From NCBI GenBank assembly GCA_012295275.1, contig CM022672.1, positions 2,956,443-3,020,442 on the forward strand: a DNA stretch of 64,000 bases. The letters are read 5' to 3'. Shown here piece after piece: positions 14,603 to 25,647 of this stretch. The stretch is from Chrysomallon squamiferum (taxonomy: Eukaryota > Mollusca > Gastropoda > Neomphalida > Peltospiridae). Each line of letters opens with the position of its first letter. Position 1 is the first letter of the stretch. A program made the position numbers and the translations under genes. The notes beneath the pieces were generated by a model. The model searched no databases, was not told where the DNA came from, and worked only from the letters and a program-made list of their open reading frames with translations.

Positions 14603-14980
14603 CGTACAACGGCAAGAATGTAACTGAACAACATAACGGTGACTATATATAAATGCAAGAATATACCCTCTTTAGAACGTAACTATCAAGAAGGTAAAAA
14701 CATTCAAATCAAAGTCTTTTTCTTATAAAATGTCTGTAGACACTACCATATTCAGAGTAACTCTTCTCCATACCGTTTACTGGTTTATTCATTTTGATTA
14801 GAGCTTAATACTAATTATAATTTGAAACATATTATTGCTTTAGCTCTTATGACATTTACTCAAAACGATTACGTCATCACTGATCATTCACAGGAGACGC
14901 AGTCTACGAGTATTTACATAACATCCGATCTGTAAAATCTGTACAATGCAAAGGTTATTGAATTATGACGTTTATGGATG
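14603..14980. other. Unannotated DNA
   Basis: AT-rich with no gene seen. A TTACGTCATCA half-palindrome near 14870 adds to the bZIP-like sites just downstream. Confidence 0.45.
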
Positions 14981-14996
14981 TTACGTCATGACGTAA
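14981..14996. promoter_or_regulatory. 16-bp perfect palindrome with two bZIP half-sites
   Basis: TTACGTCATGACGTAA is its own reverse complement and contains TGACG/CGTCA half-sites of the CREB/ATF/AP-1 type. A further TGACG lies at 14967 and a CGTCA near 14873, four half-sites within about 130 bp. A regulatory role is inferred only. Confidence 0.35.
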
Positions 14997-15482
14997 TAGT
15001 CATTGTCGGTGGATACTTGTCAGCTAATAATAATGAACTGTTTCAGCGTCTCATTAAATCTGCCTTTTGTTAGTTACAAATATAATTGATGTAGCACGTA
15101 GTACAGTCTATCACATTTAACACCTATCAGTAATAGCGTCAAGTAATAATGTTCCACTGAAGCTAGAAAGTCTTAGATAATGTATTATTAGTTAATTAAA
15201 ACTCATCACTGCTTGATTAATATAATAAAGCAACAGTAAATGAAACATTAAATATGTTGTCCAAAAGTTACTGGCAAGTTTATATGATTTTTAAAAAACA
15301 AAACAAATACTTAAAACATTTTTTCATAGAAAAGAACACAGACTAGCAAATATTAGAAAGTTAATCATCGAGATGGGGTAAGCGACATTTTGTTAGAAGC
15401 TGAAATAAATGTGACGTGAAAGCTGAAATGAGGTGATTAAATTCATCTTGGTTACTTTAATTCTTGAAATACTGAGCAGCAG
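14997..15482. other. Unannotated AT-rich DNA
   Basis: No coding, RNA or repeat signal was recognised. Confidence 0.5.
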
Positions 15483-15623
15483 ATGGAACGGGAAATACCT
15501 CAGTGGGCACAGTTGAGTGAATCGATCTTAATAATATTCGTCCTTCAAACACAGTTTGCTGTGGTAGAAGAACTAAATCGCCTGACCTATCGCATCAGAG
15601 ATGAAAACGTGTCCTACTCGTAG
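15483..15623 (+). other. 46-residue ORF, unknown
   Basis: ATG to TAG frame beginning MEREIPQWAQLSESILIIFV, in DNA less AT-rich than its flanks. The mix of acidic, hydrophobic and polar residues looks protein-like. The start context (C at -3) is weak and an in-frame TGA lies just upstream. GAGCAGCAG before the ATG could be a weak acceptor. No family recognised; chance is a real possibility. Confidence 0.15.
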
Positions 15624-15823
15624 AACTGTTCACTTTCAGACTCACAGGATACCGTGTCTACGCCTCACATTGCTTCAACGTTTTCACCGGACCTGAATCT
15701 GTTCCACGGAAATGAGTGAAATTACAGACTGAAATGCTCTTCTGGCTATACAAAAATCTATAATGGAAGTTTAGACAAGCAGTCATTAGTCAGTTTTTAA
15801 TGCAAATAATCTCAACGTTCGGG

Positions 15824-16240
15824 TTATGAAGACCTGTGTCGGCTGGTCCTGTTTGTCCTATTTTTATCATATTTCTTAAAATCAGTACGAAAAAAACAGA
15901 GGAAAGAATTAAAGTTCTCACTGACAAGCTGCGTAATAATGAGAAAACAAAAAAGAGTAACATTATGAGGTGGAATAGACATTTGAGTTTCCTTTTTTTT
16001 TTGCTTTGCTTTCTGGTTTTTAACATCACTGAATTTATGCAGTGACATCAGCGGCAGAAATAAAGCATACAGTTTTTTCAAGACGACCTCAAACAAAGAT
16101 GGAATGATGTATGACCACGAATTCGTTCTTTTTTCTTTCTTTTTTTTTTTTCGTACCGTAATTATCTTGCAATTGACCTGCTTCTGGGTTTGAAAAAGTT
16201 GCATTGTGGTATAGAATTTCTTTGCTTCTCTTTCCTCCAT
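15824..16240 (-). other. 138-residue ORF, unknown
   Basis: This is the longest minus-strand frame not made of simple repeats. It begins MEEREAKKFYTTMQLFQTQK from an AATATGGAG start (A at -3, G at +4). A Lys-rich block near residues 30-36 comes from an A-run, and the C-terminal half is Phe/Leu-rich. I recognise no domain. The A-tract and the expected number of chance frames argue for caution. Confidence 0.2.
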
Positions 16241-16325
16241 ATTTTTTTTTTCTTCTTCTTAATGAATTTTCACTGTATTGAATGGACCTTTGAATAAATA
16301 TTCGTTTCTGTTTGTATATGGAGAA

Positions 16326-16331
16326 TGTGTG

Positions 16332-16364
<33 letters not shown>
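16326..16364. repeat. (GT)n microsatellite
   Basis: A GT run with GCGTGTAT at its 5' end; able to form Z-DNA. Confidence 0.95.
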
Positions 16365-16479
16365 TTTGTTTATGTGTTTGTATGATTAACTGCTTTTATG
16401 TGTTTGTACTGAACTGAATGATTAAATACATTTCTTTTGTCTTTTTTTTAAATCATCGAAGAATTGCAGGAGAATTTTT

Positions 16480-16940
16480 TTGTAAAAGCCAACGTTAAGG
16501 AACAATATATTTCTGAGAAAAACGACCACAGAAATATATTGTTTTCGAACTCAAATAGGTCAGTAATAAATCTTTCTTTTTTAACCATACATCAAAGAAC
16601 CGTATATTTCTCACAGCTTTTGAACTGAAGAACCCTATAGTGTTACATAATGGATTGAAATCAACTGAAAACTTTATGTGTTTTGTTTAAAATACTGTAA
16701 GAACCAAATATTTTAGATGACATTTTCAAAGAACATTCTGTATTTGTAAAAGTGTAATTCTCAAACAAGCATATATTTTTAAATGTTATAAAAATAATTA
16801 ATGTTATCAGCTTAATTTTAGATTATAAAACATCCTGTATTGTAGATTATACTCATAACAGACTTTTAAAAGAATATTCTACGTTTGTAGAAAGATCAAT
16901 TTCAAAGAAGTACATATTTTTAAAAAGTATGTAATAAAAA
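16480..16940. repeat. Degenerate repeat region (AAGAACnnTATATTT motif)
   Basis: The motif AAAGAAC, then TATATTT or TCTGTATTTGT, then TCAAA recurs at about 16479, 16597, 16628, 16698, 16728 and 16867. Blocks at 16727 and 16867 align over about 60 bp. Spacing is irregular, so this is an old, scrambled satellite at best. Confidence 0.45.
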
Positions 16941-17192
16941 AAATTCACTGTGTTCTTGAATAATACGTTCAGCTTGAATCCAGACAATACATCTTGTGTT
17001 AGATATCGCATTGGCATCGGATATGCATGATACATTAAACTGAATATGGTTATCGAAAGATATAAGTAGATTACAATACCATCTTAGAGTATAGCATGAC
17101 AACATTAGACAAGTTATATATTTCATGTCTTATAAAGTATACACTTGAGAAATCTTCACATCAGATATATTCCAGTTAAACTAAAACGCTCT

Positions 17193-17196
<4 letters not shown>
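16941..17196. other. Unannotated DNA
   Basis: Nothing recognised. Confidence 0.45.

Positions 17197-17286
<90 letters not shown>
17197..17286. repeat. (TC)n array, about 45 copies
   Basis: A pure TC run followed by T/C-rich and (GT)n sequence to about 17438. The Ser-Leu frame that runs through it is an artefact. Confidence 0.98.
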
Positions 17287-17289
<3 letters not shown>

Positions 17290-17629
17290 GGCTCTTTAAC
17301 CCTCTCTTTCTTTTTTCCTTTCTCTCACGTTCTATGGTTTATGTTTGTGTTTTTGCTCTCACTCCTTTTTCTTTGTCTCTATATCGTTTATCTACAGCTC
17401 TCATTCTTCTATCTGTCTGTGTGTGTGTGTGTGTGTCTCAAATAAAGGTCAAAAATAATTGCGAGACTGACAAAGCATGTGAAGAAAATGAATATAAACA
17501 ATCAACTTAATATGTGCAACCTTACGACGCCACTGAATCACCACCATTCTACCGAAAGGAATACAAAAAAAAACAGTAAAGGTAAAACGTTCGGAGAACT
17601 GATTATGACTCATTACAAATTACGCATTC

Positions 17630-17700
17630 CAGCACCTAGCCTTGAACCAGAGACCTGTAGAATGAAGACGGATCTAATCACAACGCTGGTGGAAGCGGAT
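17630..17700 (-). repeat. Possible tRNA-derived SINE remnant (weak)
   Basis: On the minus strand GGTTCAAGGCT resembles a degenerate pol III B box (7 of 11 bases) within a T-arm-like setting. GTTGTGATTAGATCC upstream is only faintly A-box-like. The segment is more GC-rich than its flanks. It could equally be unrelated sequence. Confidence 0.25.
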
Positions 17701-17974
17701 TAAGTCGATCTAACACTGAACAGAGGCAGGTGCGTTCATCTGTTAATACGTTTCCCAAGCCGCGTGAGAAATGTATAAAACCTACAGCGGCAGTTCAGCA
17801 GTCCACGCAGCACAATCGATTTTTTGTCCGCCGTAAATTGTGAAAGTACTGACAAACGCGGAAATACAAGTAGTATATCAACAACACCGAAATGACGACT
17901 TACAAATTCAATGTTTCTGTTTCTCGTAGTAATAATGACAAAAAAAAAAAAAATAAATAAAAGGAAAGACTTAC

Positions 17975-18069
17975 CTAGTCCAGCCTCTGACGTATTTCGA
18001 CGGTCCTTCAAAACTTGAGCTTTTCACTTCGTATTTTCTGTTTCTAATAACACTTCGAAGTTTAGACAT
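17975..18069 (-). CDS. Candidate first coding exon ending at a strong donor
   Basis: The minus-strand frame starts at 18069 (GGAATGTCT, G at -3) and reads MSKLRSVIRNRKYEVKSSSF followed by EGPSKYVRGWT. It ends at 17975 with two bases left over and the donor ACTAG|GTAAGTC, close to the full consensus. That is 31 codons plus 2 nt (phase 2). Unspliced, the frame meets the TAA inside the donor. The peptide is basic, non-repetitive and less A/T-driven than its surroundings. A TATA-like TATAAAAA lies about 145 bp upstream. I do not recognise the protein, and later exons are not identified. This is among the best-supported coding signals here, but it is short. Confidence 0.45.
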
Positions 18070-18210
18070 TCCGAGTAATATGGGAAATATATATATATAT
18101 GTGTGTATATATATTTTTTTTCAATATTTATATACTTATATATTTTTAACTACTTGTTTTCAGAATACACGAGATTCAAATTTTGTCATACTTTCATCTA
18201 GAGGCGAAGA

Positions 18211-18218
18211 TTTTTATA
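18211..18218 (-). promoter_or_regulatory. TATA-like box for the minus-strand exon
   Basis: TATAAAAA on the minus strand, 142-149 bp upstream of the candidate start at 18069. It would place transcription start near 18188 and give a roughly 120-nt 5' UTR containing the TA/TG run at 18086-18116. TATA-like words are common in AT-rich DNA, so it matters only with the exon. Confidence 0.25.
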
Positions 18219-18454
18219 AAGTGACATCACCATGCAGATCCTGCAAGAACTGGATAAGCGATAACCATTCGTTGATTGTCGCGAAGAGCTATGAAAGAGA
18301 TCAGCCCCTTTGATGACGCACAAGAGCCTTTTGGATCTGCCACGGGAATGGCTGATAAAAAGTCAATGATTCAAGCGTGCAGTCTATTGAATTGTCATGG
18401 AAGGGCGAAAGAAGTGAATGTCTAGAAGAACGGAATGCGTGCTTTGACAAATAG

Positions 18455-18485
18455 CCAATGATGGTGGCTGCCGGGGATATAAAAG
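18455..18485 (+). promoter_or_regulatory. CCAAT plus TATAAAAG pair (plus strand)
   Basis: CCAAT at 18455-18459 and TATAAAAG at 18478-18485 lie in a base-balanced island (about 18300-18680) that contrasts with the flanks. Start would be expected near 18510, just before the ORF at 18539. The 23-bp gap between the boxes is shorter than usual, and function is unproven. Confidence 0.25.
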
Positions 18486-18538
18486 TAATCTAGTGGAAAT
18501 CGTGTCTATTTACGTGCCCCTTTTTTATTATCCGTTAG

Positions 18539-18676
18539 ATGGAGCTGTTGCTTCTGCAACCGGAAGAATTGTTACGCATTTTCTCTTCTGCGACAGACCT
18601 CCGCGTCTGGTCAGATTGTTTGAATGTTGTTAATTATGAATGTGGACATCGGCTTCCTTGGGGATGCGTACGTTAA
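18539..18676 (+). CDS. 45-residue ORF or exon with F-box-like spacing
   Basis: ATG to TAA frame beginning MELLLLQPEELLRIFSSATD and continuing through LRVWSDCLNVVNYE. L-x-PEELLRIF-S followed by D-L and then a Cys eight residues on recalls the F-box pattern LPxExLxxIFxxLxxxDL...C in SCF ubiquitin-ligase adaptors; one or two residues are missing between IFS and DL, so the match is partial. The ATG directly follows a pyrimidine-rich AG (CCCCTTTTTTATTATCCGTTAG), which may be a 3' splice site. The other two frames are also open for over 80 nt, so openness alone is weak evidence. Confidence 0.3.
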   Translation: MELLLLQPEELLRIFSSATDLRVWSDCLNVVNYECGHRLPWGCVR

Positions 18677-21004
18677 CGGAGTCTAACTAATGGGCAGTGT
18701 TGACTCGTATTTTTTTTTGAACAAAGACAGTTGTAGAGAGATATATCGATATTCTGATTTTAAGCAGTAATAAACGATGTGAGGCCAAATTAACAATTAC
18801 CTGCATTTCACACGTTATCCACTGTTGTTATGCAATATGCGGCATAATTTTCATATTAATGTAATATTTTCGTGTTTTTCTTTTGTTGTTTTTTTTGTTT
18901 CGTGGAGATGACGGTTATATAATTTTATTTATTTTACGTAGGGATTAATTTTGTTTGTATCGTTTTTATTTATTTATTTATTTATATATTCATTTATTAT
19001 TTATATTTTTGGGTTGTTTGTTTTTCGTTTTGTTTTTGGGAGAAAAAAAAAATGTATTTACATTTATTTATTATTTCATTTTATTTTTTAGCGTTTTCAA
19101 TACCTAACTTTTTCCTTTTGTAATTAATTATGATTCGTTTGCTTTGCATTCGACGAGCAACAGAAAAGATCCAACAGAATATCGATGGTGTCACAGTCCT
19201 TTGGAGCAAAACGAAAAGCAAAGCGAAAATAGAATAACTATAATCAAATTAACATCATCGATCTGCTTCATTCAACAAGATAAATTCTACAGAAGAATAA
19301 GCGAATGAAATAGCGTTAGGGATTTTGTGTGTAAACAACGTAAGACTAAGCCAAACGAGGCGTAAAAATAGAGTCTGTTTTAACACGAATTTACGTTAAA
19401 ACGTAAACAAAAATAAAATGAAGTAAAATTGTAATTTACTTTACTAAGACAACTACGTTGTAGTTTTATATAAATATTTATAATTTTCGAATGTAATAAC
19501 ACATGATGAAATTATATTTAAATGGTTGAAGGGTTTTAAAAGCCAATAATATTTTGTGTGTTCCAAAACGTGAACGCGATTTGTATTATATTCACTATAA
19601 ATAATTAATTAACCATTTAAGTCTTTTTTCTGACTTTTACATTTTATTTTGTTTTTCATTGGTTTGTCGTAGTTTTGTTGGGGCTTCGGGCTTGTTTTTT
19701 AATTAGTTGATTTTATTATCATCATTATCATCATCATCATCATCATTATTATTATTATATTTCTTTACCGAATTTTCCTATAGCCTAAAGATTATATATA
19801 TATATATAGTTATATAGTCATATAGTTATATTCAAAAACTTTTATAATGAAATTCCTTTCGTCTTGAAAAGAATATCCACCGCAGTCATGGAATATCCTT
19901 TTATTGAAATTCTAAAAATAAATCTTGATTGCTAGGGATAACTGGTAGAGGAAAAGTGAAAACCAGACATATCCCAATATCCAGTATAAAATATTAAAAT
20001 AATATCAATACAGGTTTAACAGAAGTGCAGTGAGTCGATACAGCGAATAGTGTTTTCATGTTGATGACTGATTGTTAGGTTTCATATTTAATAATGCACA
20101 TTTGTGTATACTGATTTTAATTATGTTCCGTCTTCAGAAAATAACGAAAATAAATAGTGTGTATATGTGGATGTGTGTGTGTGTGTTTATGTGCTAAACC
20201 ATTTTTATGACGGTCCTTATACATACATGAATACATACATATAGACAGACACACACACACAAACACATACAGACATAGATATATTCATAAATACAACAGT
20301 ATAAACAAAATTAGATACATACGTACATATACGTAGATAAGAAATTTTGACGACCATATTTTGAGTATTAAAATATTTTCACTAATGTTCTTATTATTCA
20401 GTTCCTGAAAAGGTTACTGCATTTGCAAGATTCCAAGATACTTTGTAGAAATTATGTATCTTATTATGTTAATGATATAGAACAACTCACTTAAAATATT
20501 AACACAAAAGATAATAAATAATTCATATTCTAATAGCAGTAACGAAAATAATAAGAAGAAAAGAAGATGAAAGAGGAGAAGAACATGAACAAAAGCAACA
20601 AGAACAAGACAAGAAGTAGAGGAGGAATTAGAGGAGAGGGAATTAAAGAAAGCAAATAATAAGCTGGAAACATTGTAACAAACTTGCTTTGTTGGATTCC
20701 GTTGTTTACTTTCTATACAATTCGCATTAATAGCCAATAAAATAAAGCTGAGATTTGAATAAATAGTTTTATAAATTTTAGTGGGTTTTTTGGAAAACAA
20801 GTAGTTTAATACTAAATGAAATCACATTAAACGTCTGATTATGTCTTTATTTCTGGAAACGATGGACTGAAATAGCGTCTTCTGTGAATAATGATAAAAT
20901 ACCTTTACATTAACACAAGGAAAATAACCCCTAAGCATTGAAGACAAATTATATATTTGTTTTCATGTTTCTTTAGTTGGTGTTTTTTATACTTTGTTTT
21001 TTTT
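18677..21004. other. Unannotated AT-rich DNA
   Basis: No gene recognised. Minor repeats: (TTTA)n near 18967-19000, (CAT)n/(TTA)n at 19718-19760, a TA run at about 19793-19808, TG and CA runs at 20158-20270. A Leu/Phe-rich 128-codon minus-strand frame at 20414-20800 lies on A/G-rich low-complexity DNA and is not convincing. Confidence 0.5.
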
Positions 21005-21080
21005 TCTTTCTTTTTTTTTTTTTTTTTTTTTTTTTTTGTTTGTTGTTGTTGTTTTTTTTATTTTTTTTTTTATTTTAAAT
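21005..21080. repeat. Poly-T and TTG low-complexity tract
   Basis: A T run of about 28 bases followed by (TTG)n and further T runs. The Phe/Cys-rich frame over it is spurious. Confidence 0.9.
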
Positions 21081-21739
21081 TATATGTTATATATAACTGT
21101 CGTTTATTTTTGTTATTTTTGTTTTTAATAAATAATTATTCAGGATTTTCGATACCCAAAGAGTATCTGAATAATAACAAAAACCATAGATTCTTGTATT
21201 AAAATAATGAATCATTATTCTACAACAGTGAACACTTTCTAAAATGAAAGTCATGTGTTATAGCAGATCTTTCATCAACAACTGCGATAATTACTTGCCA
21301 TACACCATGTTACTTCAAATCACACGTACATTTAAACAAACAGCGCAGGTGACAATGGTTTCAGATGGTCACAACAGGACGTAACCGTCACAAAGATTTC
21401 GATGTCTTGCAGAGAGTAGTCTAACAATGTCTGCTGAAATCTGTTGTCTTTGGAGTACGTGGTAACAGTGTTTATCATCTACAATAGTGTCTCGTTTGAG
21501 TTCAGTGAACCTATCCTGATTTATGCGCAAGATTGTTTACACATTAATCCATAATCTAGTAAAATCCAACTTGATTTATTCACGTTTTGATCGATGTTGC
21601 TTCAGTTTAGGACATACATAAAAGGTTCTGCTGTTTAGTTGAAATAAGCTTTGTGAGATAAATCGATATATATATTTTTTATTTTTTTTTTTTTTTTTTT
21701 TTTTTAAAAATCTGCAGGAAGAAAAGTGAGAATGATGAT

Positions 21740-21790
21740 CTCTTGTACAGGGCTGATGGGTTGCCGGTTCGATTGCAAGAGCAGGCTTCA
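21740..21790 (+). repeat. B-box bearing tRNA-like fragment (SINE remnant?)
   Basis: GGTTCGATTGC at 21766-21776 matches the pol III B box GGTTCGANTCC at 10 of 11 bases. CTCTTG at about 21749 can pair with CAAGAG at about 21776. No good A box is found at the right distance upstream, where a poly-T/poly-A run lies. Likely a truncated or decayed tRNA-derived retroposon. Confidence 0.35.
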
Positions 21791-22895
21791 GAAAAAATAT
21801 ATTTCTTTTGTGCGTTTTGAGTTCCTGTTTAAAGAACGGTCATTCAACATTATAGGTGGTTTCTCACTTTCAAGTGGACCAGTTTTAAAAGGGTGTTAAA
21901 CAACAGCTATAGTATTTTAACGTAAGTATCCATAGAAACTTAATGGGCAAAGTCGTTCAGATGGTTACAAAAACAACTATAAAAGAGAATTCGGTCCGTT
22001 GAAATGGAAATTAAACACAAACAGTAAAAATAATTTTAAAGTTAAGAATGTAGTAGGTATATTCCTTTGGAGAAAAAAAATAACAACGCTATAAAAATAA
22101 TAATAAATGTAATAATAATCATAACGATCATAAATAAATAAATAAATAAATAAATAATAGCCCGTATGCTGCCTGAAGGCTTATATTCTTCTTTTTTTAA
22201 CTTTACGTTGTTAATTTAAAAAGAAAGAAAAAAGAGAGAGAGAAAGAAAAAACAGTTTTATTACCATACTTAGTAATCTTCTGTCGCAGGATTCAAACAA
22301 AACAAATAATTTGCTACAATTCGAAATGTATTTAGGCCATTTCTCGAATCATCATTTCTGCTTTTCTGAGCGAAATAAATGATCAGCGGATTGTACCGGT
22401 ACTCAAATGTGCCCAAACAAATTAGAGATAATTTCGTTATTCCGTGATAAACGACATTTATTCTGCGACTGAAATCGTCAATGAAAGATTATAAACCAGA
22501 CGTTACGTTTCACAGAATCAGCGCGTGCATGCGATAAAAACCTAAATACAAAAAGACCACAGTCTCTTGCGTGTGGATGTCAGTGACCTGAAAAAATAAA
22601 ATACTCAAGGCATTTATGTTTTCATTGAAATAAATGGTGAGCGTGGAACATTATTTGTTATAACAGCACAACAAACTTTCACAGAACTGTGGATTTGAAA
22701 TACTCGTTGAGTTGAAAAAAAAGCCTTGTTGACAGTAAGTTTGGGATATAATTTTTTTGTTTTCTCTCAAGCGAACAGTAACCATGTAACTGTGTTATTC
22801 TTTGCAATGCCAGACAAGAAGCATAATGAGACATTGACCATTTGACCAAATCCTTCTTCTATTTGTTTTATCATCAATCAGTATTAAACATTAAC
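21791..22895. other. Unannotated DNA
   Basis: A short (AAAT)n run lies at 22129-22157. Otherwise no supported feature. Confidence 0.5.
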
Positions 22896-23100
22896 TATAA
22901 AATATATATATATATATATATACATGACATCTCAACCAACATGAGATATAATGATTATTACATTTTTTTTAGTATGTTTGTTTGGTTCATTGTGTTTTTA
23001 TTTTTATTTTATTATGCTTTTTTTTATTATTATTATTATTAATTTTTTTTTTATTGTTGTTGTTGTTGTTGTTATTGTTATTGTTGTTGTTGCTTGTTTG
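22896..23100. repeat. TA, ATT and TTG low-complexity cluster
   Basis: (TA)n at about 22903-22922, (ATT)n near 23024-23042 and (TTG)n near 23056-23100. The Phe/Tyr/Ile frames across it are artefacts. Confidence 0.85.
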
Positions 23101-23344
23101 TTTGTTTTTATATATGATGATAATAAGAAAGAAAAAAACCTGCTGACTTTCTCCATAATTGAAATACTTAATATCACTCGATATTCACTATTTCGTTAAT
23201 AAATAAATAAATAAATAAAAACACATACACATCACGCCGCCTTATAGAACTGACCCTGCATTCCATCTCTTCCGACTGACAACATAATCACTTTACATCG
23301 TCATACGACAACACGAACACTGCACTCACAATGTCAGCTAAAAC

Positions 23345-23495
23345 AAACCAACAGTAAACCGTCTGATAGCGAAAATTAAATATTACACTGATGCATATCA
23401 TTTAATAACTTTAAGCAGTAGAAGCAACATGTACATTGATGAATGCTATTTAATAAATTTAGGCAACAGAAGCGATGTAACGTCTGACCATTAAA
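23345..23495. repeat. Diverged 48-bp tandem duplication
   Basis: TTTAATAACTTTAAGCAGTAGAAGC at about 23402 and its counterpart near 23450 give a 48-bp period at roughly 75-80% identity. Partial extra units sharing a CGTCTGA word flank both sides. Confidence 0.65.
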
Positions 23496-24000
23496 CTTGA
23501 TATTTTTCCAGGTTAATACATGATTTTTTTTTTTTCTCCTTTAATCAAATAAAATCACGTAAAAGCACGCTGCATGATAACCTGTAGAATTATATTTGCT
23601 TTGGTAGAAGTGTATTACGTTCGAAATACAACCAGACTGATTTCTAAATGAATAATTTTTCATATATTTAATGCAGTAAGTTCGCTATGGTCGTGACAGA
23701 ATTACCAATATCTATTGCCTATTCTATCCTGATTCCATTAAGATAAAAAAAAAAAAAGATTTAGATGCATGTGTCGTTTTGATATTTACTCAAGTTATAG
23801 CTGTCATGCAACATTTATGAAAGAAATTAATATAATAATGTCAGTAGTATTTGCAAACAAACTCTTATATTTAATTATATGAAGAGGGATGTAAATGGAT
23901 TTTATAAAAGTCTCTGTGGTATTTATTCCAGCAGTCTTAATGTATTTTTTAATATTATTGAAAATAATAAAAAAACAAAATAAAAATATACGTATATATT

Positions 24001-24002
<2 letters not shown>
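23496..24002. other. Unannotated AT-rich DNA
   Basis: A frame at 23895 starts with a hydrophobic stretch but runs into the CA/GT repeat and is not supported. Confidence 0.45.

Positions 24003-24041
<39 letters not shown>
24003..24041. repeat. (GT)n microsatellite
   Basis: A pure run of about 19 GT units. (CTA), (AAT) and (AAC) units follow at 24148-24240. Confidence 0.97.
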
Positions 24042-24044
<3 letters not shown>

Positions 24045-24241
24045 TACGAGTATTTTGTTGTTCTTATTATATGTAGATGTACGCTTGTGTATGTATGGAC
24101 GTTGGTATCTATGTGTGTGTGCGTGTGTGTCGAATGTATTATGTATAATACTACTACTACTAACAATAATAATAATAACGAAAACAATAACAACCACAAC
24201 AACAGCAACAACCGAGCAGCAACGACAACAACACTAACATA

Positions 24242-24798
24242 AGTTATCCCATATAGTACGCATCGGATTTAGTGAGACTACAAATATGACAATAGCCATA
24301 ATCTTTGACTTTTTAAGACACTATAGTGTTTTCTTTGATCTTATAGTGGTATTAACAATCATCACGTACTTTAATGATTTCATATCATGGTTATTATACG
24401 GATGGATAAAGCAAATTTTCTCAAAATCAGTAAATTAGGGTAAACAAAAATAGAAAGCCACGACTCATATTAGAATTTTTGTTATGTATAAAAAAAAAAA
24501 AAAAAAAAAAAAAAAATTGTTCTGTTTAACAAAGCCTTAGAAATCAATTATTAATTTTCTTCTGACGTCAAAAAGTCTTCAACGCGAAAAGGCCGAATTA
24601 TTTTCACCTTCCTATAGACAGAAAAACATAAAAACCAGAAACGAATATATAAACATATATGTATAAACCTCTCTCTCTCTCTCATATATATAATGTGTGT
24701 GTGTATTTATAAATATTTATGTGTGTACATGTGTGTGTTATATCCTACACATACGTATTTATACACACTATATATGTACGCAACGCATAGATACGCAA

Positions 24799-24841
<43 letters not shown>

Positions 24842-25598
24842 AATTAATTAATTAAATCACTGTTAGAGATTAAATATTGAAAGTTGGAAGACTGTGTGGC
24901 ACGGAGCAAAAAAAAAAAAAAAAAAAAAAACGTCCATGTATCTTGTTTGAAAATCAATACTTTTGAGAAAAATAATAAAAAACGCTAATAATAAGGACAG
25001 ATGAAAAGAAAAAGATAAATTACGACGACGATGATGATGATAATAACAGTAATAATTTAAAATGCTCCAAATGTCGTCTGATTCCCAATATCCAATACAT
25101 TTTTCAGATCTCTTCCTTGTTTCCTTCATCGTTAGTGCAAAGGCAATAGATCATCATTAAATTTACTATAAATTTTTATTTCATTAACGCAAGTGTAAAA
25201 GTACACTCAACATTATCTTTGCTATGAGATCGGAATGATATGGACCAACCTGAGATGACATCTTGTAACAAACTCGTTGACGTCAGGCGAAATAAAAACA
25301 ATAATTACTGTCAACAGTTTCATTCTTATGATCTACGACATCAAAACGTTGTTGAAGATTAAAGCGATGTCGTCGCACGTTTTACGTCAGAGGAATCTCG
25401 CCTGGAGACGTCATTACAAGACAGAGCGACTTGCAACGGCTTCAGAGAAGAGAAAGGAAGGAAATGGATACTTGAAAGAAGGAAGAATGACAGAGCCGAA
25501 AGAAAGAAGAAAAATCAAGAATGTGGAAAAGAGGAGTGATAAGCAATACTCAGTTATTTAAATGATTTTTGTAAAAAAAACAGATTGATAGAGACAAT

Positions 25599-25600
<2 letters not shown>
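24242..25600. other. Unannotated DNA with poly-A runs and two CRE-like octamers
   Basis: Poly-A at about 24489-24517 and 24908-24930 and a TA run at 24808-24838. TGACGTCA occurs at 24563-24570 and 25278-25285. A basic 94-codon plus-strand frame at 25277-25561 has no recognised domain and ends in Lys/Arg/Glu-rich low complexity. Confidence 0.4.

Positions 25601-25642
<42 letters not shown>
25601..25642. repeat. (CA)n microsatellite
   Basis: A pure run of about 21 CA units, then TACATA-type units to about 25680. Confidence 0.97.

Positions 25643-25647
<5 letters not shown>

Noticed and set aside
15824-16240. 138-codon frame as a confident gene
   Set aside because: No domain, a Lys run from an A-tract, and chance frames of this order are expected in 64 kb of AT-rich DNA; kept only as a low-confidence feature.
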